Below, piece by piece: positions 24,881 to 35,404 of a stretch of DNA of 64,000 nt (position 1 is its first letter; the number at the start of each line of letters is the position of its first letter). The position numbers and the translations under genes are program-made. The stretch comes from Adiantum capillus-veneris (taxonomy: Eukaryota; Streptophyta; Polypodiopsida; Polypodiales; Pteridaceae). The notes under the pieces are model-generated. The model saw only the letters and a program-made list of their open reading frames with translations. It was not told the origin of the DNA and made no database searches. The stretch spans positions 98,923,463-98,987,462 of the forward strand of contig CM043945.1 in NCBI GenBank assembly GCA_014529385.2. The letters run 5' to 3'.

Positions 24881-26079
24881 ATTCACAAACTGGGATGGAT
24901 AATGCTCCTATGGTTCAGTCAACAACTATAGAATCCATAGATTCTATGGTTTCTAAAGTGCCCAAGATGGATGATATTTCTATACTAGAGTCTAGTGTTG
25001 TGCAACTTGAGCAAGCTTCCAATAATGAGAACCAAGAAATCGATGCTTCAAAAATGCAACATACATCAAAAGAGACTGAAAAGTCCACTCACGAGCTATT
25101 GCCAATTGGTACTACGTCATGTAGCGTAGATGTTGAGAAATCCATGCTTACAATTATATTGGATTTAAATGGTCTATTGTTGAAACGTTCCCCTCAACCA
25201 TCCTCACACCACAACTCAGTGCAAATGGATTCAAAAAGATATATTATACTCAGGCCAGGTTGCATCCAATTCTTGAAGACTATTTTACAGAGGTTTAATG
25301 TTGCAATTTGGTCGACAGCTACTAGGAATAATGTGTATCAAATCCTTGCAGCACTAAACAACTTAGCTGAGGATACATTGCCTTTCTTTGCAATTTGGTC
25401 GCAAGATGTTTGCTACACCGCTCAAACTCAAAAATTGTTTAGATCCGACAATCCAAACGTTGAGGCAATGTTCAAGCCTCTAGCCAAAATTGCCATGGGG
25501 TTTGAATGTGATCCACAAAGAACAGTGCTTATTGATGACTCTCCTTACAAGGGATGTATTTCACCAGCAAACAATTGCATTTTTCCACCACAATTTGATG
25601 CTGAGAAGATGGTTGACAATATGCTCTTGGAGGAGCTACTGCCATACTTGATTCAGCTTGATGAGAGAAGGGATGTGCGTGATTGAATTGCTTCTAATCG
25701 TTATGGACAACCTATAGTGACAAATGATAGTGAATACAAACAAATCATGGAGTATTGGAAGCAAAAAAATGATGTTTGGTCAGCTAAGGTGTTCTTTACA
25801 AGAAGAATACCACCTGCAAAAGGTGACAGGGATAAAACTATCATTGAAAATGCAAGTGACACAAGCCACCGCAATGAAATGAGAAGAGCCCAAATACAAG
25901 AGATCTTAGCAAAGGAGCGTACACCCATTGAAAGCATGAAGGCGTCACAATTGACCACTTTAGCTAGGAAATTGGGTTGTAACACAAAACGAGTTTTGAA
26001 GGCAACCACAGCAAAGGCTTATATAAATAAGGTGAAAGCTGAGAACAATCTTCTAAGGCTGGATAGAAAGCAACCCTAA
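24881..26079 (+). pseudogene. FCP1-like HAD-family protein, with an in-frame TGA
   Basis: The exon follows an acceptor at 24880. The frame is open to 25686, then continues in the same phase after TGA 25684-25686 to TAA 26077-26079. FCP1/NIF-type HAD motifs appear in order: ILDLNGLLLK (about 25155), RPGCIQFL, NVAIWSTATRNNV, FKPLAKI and VLIDDSPYKG (about 25530). The catalytic signature is DxN rather than the DxDx(T/V) of active FCP1 phosphatases, so even an intact version may lack phosphatase activity; the distal DD pair is kept. The N-terminal 90 residues are polar and probably disordered. After the TGA the tail is basic, ending with a SAP-like helix pair (SQLTTLARKLG, tentative). If the TGA is real, the product stops just after the HAD domain and could still fold. 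Confidence 0.75.
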
Positions 26080-26173
26080 GGTACTAGTGACATGTCATAT
26101 ATTCTTGATACACATACTTGAACACTCATGTGCATGGTATCTAACAAATCTTTCTTTTTATTCCTTCCTGCAG

Positions 26174-26272
26174 GATCTTACAAAGGATACTACTAGATGG
26201 AGCTCAATCAATAGAGATTTTGATATGTTTGCTCAAAATAATGAAGTAGTCACCTACATTTTTTGTTTATAA
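26174..26272 (+). other. Possible further exon
   Basis: A good acceptor (TTCCTTCCTGCAG, ending 26173) is followed by an open frame reading DLTKDTTRWSSINRDFDMF to a stop at 26270-26272. It may be a 3' exon of the FCP1-like gene. The phase from the preceding exon does not join cleanly because of the TAA at 26077, so the link is uncertain. Confidence 0.35.
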
Positions 26273-27019
26273 ATTTCTTGAGAGACTTTCTTTTAGTTTG
26301 TGATCATCAAATGAAATGAAAAGTATCCTTCTTATAAGATTGCTGATCTTTTTCTCGTTCAAAACTTTCAATTGTGATTTATAGTTTTGTTAGCATGAGA
26401 TTGTGCTTTTTTAGTTTGAAAAAAACTGTCAAAGATCCAAGTCTTTTTGGCTTTACTTAAGTTATTAATTGTGAAAGATCCAAGTCTTTTTGCTTTACCT
26501 AAGTTATTGATTGTCTATGTAATAGTCCTTAAAACAATATCGGATGGCTTTCTTGCTCCCATGTCTCACATTGGTCTTTAGGTAAGACAAGTGGTGACCT
26601 TGAAAGTATGGTCTCATATCTCGATCAAGTGAAGAGACATGAAGCTTAAATATCACTACTATGTATCTAGTGTTAAACTCCATCAAGACAAAGATACTAG
26701 AGTGCCAAATTGAAGTCTAGTTTAAGTGAAAATCCATTTGAGCTAAGGTAAAACTTATAGTGCCTCATTTTTCTAGGATTCTACCCCATCAAGGAAGTTA
26801 GAATCTAGCACAAACCAATTAAGACTCTTTTGGAGCCTAGATAGGACAATTCGTGGAACTTAAGAGAATTATTGTTGAGTTAGAGTCTAGTTTAGATAAG
26901 CAAAAGATCTTCAAACCAGCACTTGACTTTCTTACTATTCAATATTCAAAGTCCCTTGAGGCTAACAAATTACATACCTACTTGTAACCTAACTAATGAG
27001 TAATTATATAGATCTAAGA
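26273..27019. other. Spacer with an orientation switch of the box repeats
   Basis: One forward box remains near 26585, and reverse-oriented boxes begin at about 27070. No gene was recognised. A short direct repeat (GTGAAAGATCCAAGTCTTTTTG-like) occurs twice around 26430-26500. Confidence 0.45.
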
Positions 27020-30000
27020 AAGTATATATAATGAGTCTTCAAACTAATAAACCAAGGGAAGAGAGTAGCAAGGTCCACTACTTGTCCAAGCTCAGCTCTA
27101 GACAACATAGAAAGATGCTAGTTCTACTAATTGTCTAATTATAGGCATGGAGAAATGATAGAAGGTTGACCACTTGTCCAACCTATCATCTCTAGTAAGA
27201 TGGGAGGTTTGGCCTTAAGATTCACCATGTAACCAACCTATACATCATTGTATTATGAAGAGTAGAAAAGCAAAGCTCCACCACTTGTCCAAGCTAGTTC
27301 TAAAATCCACATGGAGATAAGCAAGCTCCACCATTTGTCAAATCTCTCTTCCATTAAAACATGAAAAAACTCAGCTATGTTGTATAGGGGGGACTTTTTT
27401 CCAAGGTCCACCACTTGTCCAAGCTAGGATCCATTAAAACATGGAAATAAACAAAGCTCCACCACTCGTCCAACCTTTAGAGTTGCAAAGTGTATGGGTT
27501 GTCTAAACTAGGTATGGGAAAATAGTTGAAGGTCCACCACTTGAAACATTGAGCGAAGCAAGCTCCACCATGTCTCCAATATGCTAAACTCCATTGAAAC
27601 ACCCTAAACCCATGATATTTTGTACATAGAGGATGTACATTCAAGATCCACCACTTGTCCAACCTAGTATCCCTAGTAGCTTGATAGCTTTGGTCTCAAG
27701 ATTCACCACTTGTCCACTCTATGTCATTGTATTAATAAGGATTGGGTGTTAAGGTCCACCACTTGTCCAACCTATAAGGTTATATTTTAAATGGTTTTTT
27801 TTCTCACAACTTGAACTACCCATGATATGTTTTACATGGGAGTTTTGTTTCAATGTCCGCCACTTGTCCAAGCTAACTCTATTGAAACATAGAGAGAACC
27901 AAAGATCCACCACTTGTCTAAGCTAAGCTATATTGAAACATGGAGAGAAAGATGCTCCACCATTTCTCCAAGATAGGCTTCATTGAAACATGGAGAGAAG
28001 AAAGCTCTACCATGTCTCCAAGCTAGGATCCATTTAAATGCCCTAAACCCATTTTATTTTGTACATGGGGGGTTTTATTTCAAGGCCCACCACTTGTCTA
28101 ACCTATTATCCCTAGTAGCACGAGTGGTTTGGTCTCAAGATACACCACTTGTACACTCTATATCATTATATTAGGAAGAACTATGTCTTAAGGTCCACCA
28201 CTTGTCCAACCTATAAGGTTATATCTTAAATGATATCCTTTCTCACCACTTGAAATGTCCATGATATGTTTTACATGGGGGTTTCATTCCAAGGTCCACC
28301 ACTTGTCCAAGCTAACTCTATTCAAACATAGAGAGAAGCAAAGGTCCACCACTTGTCCAAGCGAACTCTATTCAAACATAGAGAGAAGTAAAGGTTCACC
28401 ACTTGTCAAAGCTAGGCTCCATTGAAGCATGGAGAGAAGTAACCTCCATCATTTTTCCAAGATAGGTGCCATTCAAACATGGAAAGAATCAAGATCTACC
28501 ATGTCTCCAAGATTCTAGGCTCCATTGAAACACCCTAAAACCATGATATTTTGTACATGGGGTGTTTACATTCAAGGTCTACCACTTCTCTAACGTATTA
28601 TACCTAGTAGAATAAGTGGTTTGGTCTTAAGATTCACCACTTATCCACTCTATGTCATTATATTAAGAATAACTGGGTGTTAAGGTCCACCACTTGTCCA
28701 ACCTATAAGGGTATATCTTAAATGGTATCCTTCACCACTTGTCAAGGTCCATCACCACTTTTCCAACCTGTAAGGTTATATTTTGAATGATATTTTTTCT
28801 CATCACTCGTAATGTCCATGCTATGTTTTACAAAGGGGTTTTGTTCCAAGACCCACCACTTGTCCAAGCTAACTCTATTGAAACATAGAGAGAAGCAAAG
28901 GTCCACCACTTGTCCAAGGTAGGCTCCATTGAAACATGGAGAGAAGGATGATCCACCATTTCTCCAAGATAGGTTCCATTGAAACATTGAGAGAAGCAAT
29001 CTCCACCATGTCTCCAAGCTAGGATCCATTGAAATACCCTAAACCCATAATTTTGTACATGAGGGGTTTACATTCAAGGTCCACCACTTGTCCAACCTAT
29101 TATCCCTAGTAGCACGAGTGGTTTGGTCTCAAGATTCACCACTTGTACACTCTATGTCATTATATTAATAAGAACTATGTGTTAAGGTCCACCACTTGTC
29201 CAACCTATAAGGTTATATTTTAAATGGTATCCTTTCTCACCACTTGAAATGCCCATGATATGTTTTACATGGGGGTTTCATTCCAAGGTCCACCACTTGT
29301 CCAAGCTAACTCTATTAAAATATATAGAGAAAGACAAGTCCACCACTTGTCCAAGCTAGGTTCATTGAAACATGGAGAGAAGGAACCTCCAATGTTTCTC
29401 CTAGATAGGCTCCATTGAAACATGGAGAGAAATAAGCTCCACCATGTCTCCAAGTTGCTAGGCTCCATTGAAATACCCAATACCCATAATATTTTGTACA
29501 TGGGGGGTTTACATTCAAGGTTCACCACTTGTCCAACCTATTATCCCTAGTAGGTTTGGTCTCATGATTCACCACTTGTCCACTCTATGTCATTATATTA
29601 AGAGGAATTGGGTGTTAAGGTCCACCACTTGTCCAACCTATAATGTTATAGCTTGAATGGTATTTTTTCTCACCACTTGTAATGCCCATGACATGATTTA
29701 CATGGGGGTTTTGTTCCAAGGTCCACTACTTGTCCAAGCTAAATCTATTGAAACATAGAGAGAAACAAAGGCCCACCACTTTTCCAAGCTAGGTTGCATT
29801 GAAACATGGACCTTAATACCAAATTATTTCTAGTAGCATGAGTGATATTTTGTACATGGGGGGTTTACATTCAAGGTCCACCACTTGTCGAACCTATTTC
29901 GCTAGTAGGTTTGGTCCCAAGTTCACCACTTATCCACTCTATGTCATTATATTAAGAATAATTGGGTGTTAAGGTCCACCACTTGTCCAACCTATAAGGT

Positions 30001-31603
30001 TATATATTAAATGGTATTTTTTCTCACCACTTGTAATGCCCATGATATGTTTTACATGGGGGTTTTGTTCCAAGGTCCACCACTTTTCCAAGATAACTCT
30101 ATTCAAACATAGAGAGAAATAAAGGTCCACCACTTGTCCAAGCTAGGATCCATTGAAACATGGAGAGAATGATGCTCCACCATTTATCCAAGATAGGCTG
30201 CATTGAAACATGGAGAGAAGCAAGCTTTACCATGTTTCCAAGCTAGGCTCCATTGAAACACTCTAGGGGGTTTTATTTCAAGGCCCACCTCTTGTTTAAC
30301 CTATTATCCCTAGTAGCATGAGTGGTTTGGTTTCAAGATTCACCACTTGTACACTCTATGTCATTATATTGTGTTAAGGTCCACCACTTGTCCAACCTAT
30401 AAGGTTATATCTTAAATGGTATCCTTTCTCGCCACTTGAAATGCCCATGATATGTTTTACATGGGAGTTTCATTCCAAGATCCACCACTTGTCCAAGCTA
30501 ACCATATTTAAACATAGAGAGAAACAAAGGTCCACGACTTGTCCAAGCTAGGCTCCATTGAAACATGGAGAGAAGGAACCTTCACCATTTCTCCTAGATA
30601 GGCTCCATTAAAACATGGACATAAGTAAGTTCCACCATGTCTCCTAGATGCTAGGCTCCATTGAAATATGCAAAACCCATGATATTTTGTACATGGGTGA
30701 TTTACATTCAAGGTCAACCATTTGTCCACCCTATTATCCCTAGTAGGTTTGGTCTCACAATTCACCACTTTTCCACTCTATGTCATTATAATAAGAGGAA
30801 TTGGGTGCTAAGGTCCACCACTTGTCCAACCTATAAGGTTATACCTTGAATGGTATTTTTTCTCACCACTTGTAATGCCCATGACATGCTTTACATGGGG
30901 GTTTTGTTCCAAGGTTCACCACTTGTCCAAGCTAATTCTATTGAAACATAGAGAGAAACAAAGGTCCACCACTTTTCCAAGCTAGGCTCCATTGAAACAT
31001 GGACCTTAATACCAAATTATTCCTAGTAGCATGAGTGATATTTTGTACATGGGGGGTTTGCATTAAAGGTCCACCACTTGTCCAACCTACTTTTCCTAGT
31101 AGGTTTGGTCGCAAGATTCACCACTTGTCCACTCTATGTCATTATATTAATAATAATTGGGTGTTAAGGTCCACCACTTGTCCAACCTATAAGGTTATAT
31201 ATTGAATGGTATTTTTTCTCACCACTTGTAATGTCCATGATATGTTTTACATGGGGATTTTGTTCCAAGGTCCACCACTTGTCCAAGCTAAATCTGTTCA
31301 AACATAGAGAGAAACAAACGTCCCCCACTTGTCCAAGCTAGGCTCCATTGAAACATGGAGAGAATGATGCTCCACCATTTATCCAAGATAAACTCCATTG
31401 AAACATGGAGAGAAGTAAGCTCCACCATGTCTCGAAGATGCTAGAGTCAATTGAAATACCCAAAACCCCTGATACTTTGTACATGGGGGGTTTACATTCA
31501 AGGTCCACCACTTGTCCAACCTATTATCCCTAGTGGCATGAGTGGTTTGGTCTCAGGATTCACCACTTGTCCACTCTATATCATTATATTAAGAAAAATT
31601 GGG
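27020..31603 (-). repeat. Reverse-oriented box-repeat array
   Basis: The same family as 6.8-16.8 kb, but on the opposite strand: AAGGTCCACCACTTGTCCAA recurs throughout. The marker TCCACCACTTGTCCAACCTA followed by a TAAGG(T/G)TATA segment recurs at about 27750, 28190, 28690, 29185, 29620, 29970, 30375, 30810 and 31170, with spacings of about 350-500 bp. The array starts with the edge segment (27020-27130) that also ends the forward array. It breaks off within a unit at about 31603, where forward-oriented sequence resumes (box near 31627). Confidence 0.9.
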
Positions 31604-31944
31604 TTTCCATATCTAAATGGATCTTTGCTTGGATAAGTGGTAGACCTTGAGACCTAAATACCCATTCTACACTAGAGCATTGGTTAAGCCTTATGCACTT
31701 CAAGCATACCTTTAACAACAAGTAGTAGTTATTAGTTGACTTAAGTCTAGTTGAACTCCATGGTATTGAGACTAAGAGAGAGTGTACTAGCATAAAAAAG
31801 AGTCAGGATTTTAATTTGACTTTCTTTCTATTAATGAGTAGATCATAGATGGATTTTGGTATCTAATAAAACCTTAGGGTAGACAATGTAAAACTCATGT
31901 CTATTGTTGTGTTTGCATTAAGTGTTCTTGTTCTTTAATTTTAG
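31604..31944. other. Spacer before the second FCP1-like exon
   Basis: It contains one forward box (about 31627) and AT-rich sequence ending in a T-rich tract and TTTTAG acceptor (31939-31944). No coding motif was recognised. Confidence 0.45.
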
Positions 31945-32720
31945 AACCATTACAGAAAAATGGATTGGCTATATGCTGGCATAAATTGAAGAAAACTATT
32001 GAATTACCCATCCAACCTCCTCCAAGACCTTGTCCAAAGAATGAATCACCTCCTTATCACCTACCACTTGCTTTCAAGGACATCAAAAGAGTACTTATAT
32101 TGGATCTAGAGGGGTTACTTCTCAAGACAATTGAAATGAAACATGGAGATTCTATGCCATCTTGGGCTCAACACATGCGACTTGTGGAGGATAAAGATGA
32201 AGTTTATCATGTGGTGCGACCAGACGCACAAAGTTTTTTGGATTTTTGTGCTGATTACTTTGAGCTATGGATATGGAGTTTCTATAACTTAACAAGGGTG
32301 CAACGCATCACACAAAAATGTTTTCCTGAGCAGTATACCAAGTTCAAGGTGTTTATGAGTAACAAAAATTGCCAAAATCTAAATATCATGTTAGGATTTA
32401 CAAGGGTTTATCACAAAAATTTGAGTGATATTTGGAAGATATTTGAGGATTTGGATGCAAACAATACCTTAATTTTTTATGACACTCCATATAGGGTGAT
32501 GTGGAACATGCCAGGGGCATATCTTATATTTCCAAAGATGTGGAGGCAAACTTCCGAGCAACTTCAAAACTTCTTGTAGAGAACCATAATTCCATGGTTG
32601 GTAGGATGGTTGTATGCAAGAGATAAGAGAGTCTATACATACAACACAATTGTAAATCAGTATAGTGATTCTGAGACAAATTATTTCCTTGGTGTGTACT
32701 TGTCAACACGAAAGCATTGA
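31945..32720 (+). pseudogene. Second FCP1-like HAD-domain copy
   Basis: The exon begins after the acceptor at 31944 (reading EPLQKNGLAICW) and is open to TAG 32577-32579. It then continues in the same phase for about 46 codons to TGA 32718-32720. Recognisable motifs are VLILDLEGLLLK (about 32095), VVRPDAQSFLDF, LWIWSFYNLTR and NNTLIFYDTPYRV (about 32460). The catalytic Asp pattern is DxE and the distal DD pair has become YD. It is therefore more divergent from active phosphatases than the copy at 24.9 kb. Whether it is a separate gene or a downstream exon of the same locus is undecided; all the blocks share the plus strand. Confidence 0.7.
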
Positions 32721-33480
32721 ATAAATATGGCCATAAGATGCTTTTTTTATTCTAGTGTGTATCTTTCAACATTTGTATAATTTGATATAGTCTTTTTTAT
32801 AAAAAAACAAAGGTGTGTCAATTTTATGAACACTTGAATGGAGTGCACCCTACTCTAAGGGGACTTCAATGTACTATTGGAGTGCATCCTATTGTAAGGG
32901 GACTCTGATGTATTGCTAGAGTGCACCCAAATTTTTGGGGACTCATTTTTTATTTGATTGGGGCCTATGTTGGGTCATATAGTAAAAGAAATTCATTTTT
33001 TGTCAATTCATATCGAGGTTGCATTTATTTGTAACTATGAGATAATTGATGTTTGATGTCAAAATAAAACTTGTAAGTATGGATCAGAGAATTCATGGAC
33101 TTTAAATATGTGAGAGGGATCTTTTTCTTGGGCACAAATGTTTGCTTCAAGAATTTTGTCATTACACATTTTATGTGAAAGAGTTTTAGAACCTAAAAGA
33201 CTTTGAAAACAAAACTATGGAATCTAAGTGCATGTATTCTTGAATGGCTTGAAAGTTGATGTATACATGCATGTCGCCCTGATGAAGATTTAGATCTGAC
33301 AAGATGCAAAGCTAGAATTCTTGGACGTTACCTTTGTCAATTTGGTAATAACATATTTAACTTTCTTTTATTATGGGTGGAAAATATATTATTATGTGCA
33401 TTTGGAACCTAATTGCTTGACCTTCAAACCAAGATTCCTATGTTATTTTTTCATATACTTTTTTGTAATGAATTAAGATT
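32721..33480. other. Spacer with a short tandem repeat
   Basis: A unit of about 39 bp (GGAGTGCACCCTA.. AAGGGGACT..) repeats three times at about 32840, 32879 and 32918, with divergence. The remainder is AT-rich with no recognised gene. Confidence 0.55.
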
Positions 33481-34873
33481 GTGGATACAAGGTCCACCAC
33501 TTGTTCAAGCTAGATCTAAGAAAGTATATATACTGAGTCTTCAAACTAGTAAACCAAGGGAAGAGAGAAGCAGGGTCCATCACTTGTCCAAGCTTATCTC
33601 TAGACAACATAGAGAGATGTTAGGTCTACTAATTGTCCAATATAGTCATGGAGAAATGATAGAAGGTTGATCCACTTGTCCAACCTATCATCTCTAGTAA
33701 AATGGGAGGTTTGGCCTTAAGATTCACCATGTAACCAACCTATACTTCATTGTATTATGAAGAGTAGAAAAGCAAAGCTCCACCACTTGTCTAAGGTAGT
33801 TCCAAAATCAACATGGAGAGAAGCAAGCTTCACCATTTGTCCAAGATAGGTTCCATTAAAACATGGAAAACCTCATATATGAAGTACATGGAAGCTTTTT
33901 TCCAAGGTCCACCACTTGTCCAAGCTAGGATCCATTAAAACATGGATAGAAACAAGGCTCCACAACTCGTCCAACCTTTATAGCTGCAAAGTGTACCGGT
34001 AGTCTAAACTAGGCATGGGAAAATAATAGAAGGTCCACCACTTATCCAATATATTATCTCTAATAGCATGGGAGGTTTGGTCTCAAGATTTAGGAATTGG
34101 CTAACCTGTATTTCATTGTATTATGATGAATTTGGTTTTAAAGTCAACTACTTATCCAAGCTATAAGTTTATATCTTGAATGGTATTCCTTCCCATCACT
34201 TAGAAAACCACTGATATGTTGTACATGGGGGGGTTTGTTACAAGGTCCACCACTTGTCCAAGCTAGTCTCATTGAAACATGGATGAAGACAAGATCCACC
34301 ATTTGTTAAATCTAGACTCCATTGAAATCTAGAAAATCCATTCTATGTTGTACATGGGGTTTTTGTTTTAAGGTCCAACACTTGTCCAAGCTAAGATCCA
34401 TTGAAACATGGAGTAGAGAAACACTCCACCACTTGTCCAAGCTAGGAAACATTGATAGTAGTTGGCTTAGTTTGAAGATCCACCACGTGTCTAAGCTAAC
34501 TCTATTGAAACATAGAGAGAAGCAAAGGTCACCAACTGTTCAAGCTAGGCTCCATTGAAACATGGACAGAAGCAAGCTCCACCATTTCTCCAAGATAGGC
34601 TCCATTGAAACATGGAGAGAATCAAAGGTCCACCATTTCTCCAAGCCAAGCTCCATTTGTCCAACCTATAAGGTTATATCTTAAATGGTAATCTTTCTAA
34701 TCACTTGGAATACCCATGATATGTTTTACATGGGGGTTTTGTTCCAAGATCACCACTTGTCCAAGCTAACTCTATTGAAACATAGAGAGAAGCAAAGGTC
34801 CACCACTTGTCCAAGCTAGTCTCCATTGAAACAAGGAGAGAAGCAAGCTCCATCATTTCTCCAAGATAGGCTA
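33481..34873 (-). repeat. Second reverse-oriented box-repeat block
   Basis: Reverse boxes recur (for example at about 33487, 33780, 33905, 34245 and 34800). At 33505-33640 the edge segment GATCTAAGAAAGTATATA.. CTAGACAACATAGAGAGATG occurs again, as at 27.02 kb. The block ends at about 34873, where forward sequence (ATGGATAAGTG) follows directly inside a unit. It is more diverged than the 27-31.6 kb block. Confidence 0.82.
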
Positions 34874-35404
34874 GCATGGATAAGTGCACCTTGAAACCAA
34901 CCTTCCTACGAGGCAATAGAGCATATGCTACATATTTTATGTATGCCCCATGCCTCAAATTAAGAAGTTATATATTAGAAGTGGACCTTGCTTGAATGTC
35001 ACATGCAATAAATTAAGAAAAAATAGCCAAGTGGATTGTATTCCTCAATGGATCCTTGCTTTCACAAGTTGTGAACCTTGAGTCACTTTTACATTAACTT
35101 GGACAAGTGGTCGACCTAGAAACCAAGCTCTCCATGTTGAGATAAGTTGTAGGTAGGACAGTAGAACATAGACAACGATAATGGATGCAATATACTCGTC
35201 TCCTAATAATCCAATTGATTGAAACCATGGTATTTTAGTTGTTTTCATTGTGTATTGTATGTACATAAAGTGGAATGAGACCTTAAGAAAACTCAAATTT
35301 TTGACAAAATCTCTATATTTTGTACATGATATATTGAAAGTTGTCCAACCTGGGAATTGGGATTTTCCCACTTTACCTAATATGGTCTTGTAGCTTGGGT
35401 AGCC
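34874..35404. other. Spacer, a few forward boxes
   Basis: One forward box lies near 35097, and the region is otherwise AT-rich. The minus-strand open frame 35488-35045 shows no recognised motif. I did not identify an LTR or primer-binding site for the gypsy fragment that starts at 35405. Confidence 0.4.

Noticed and set aside
16838-26272. Insertion of giant-virus DNA as the source of SET, HAD and ParB-like blocks
   Set aside because: Splice signals and plant-like introns fit a nuclear gene, and no viral core gene was seen.
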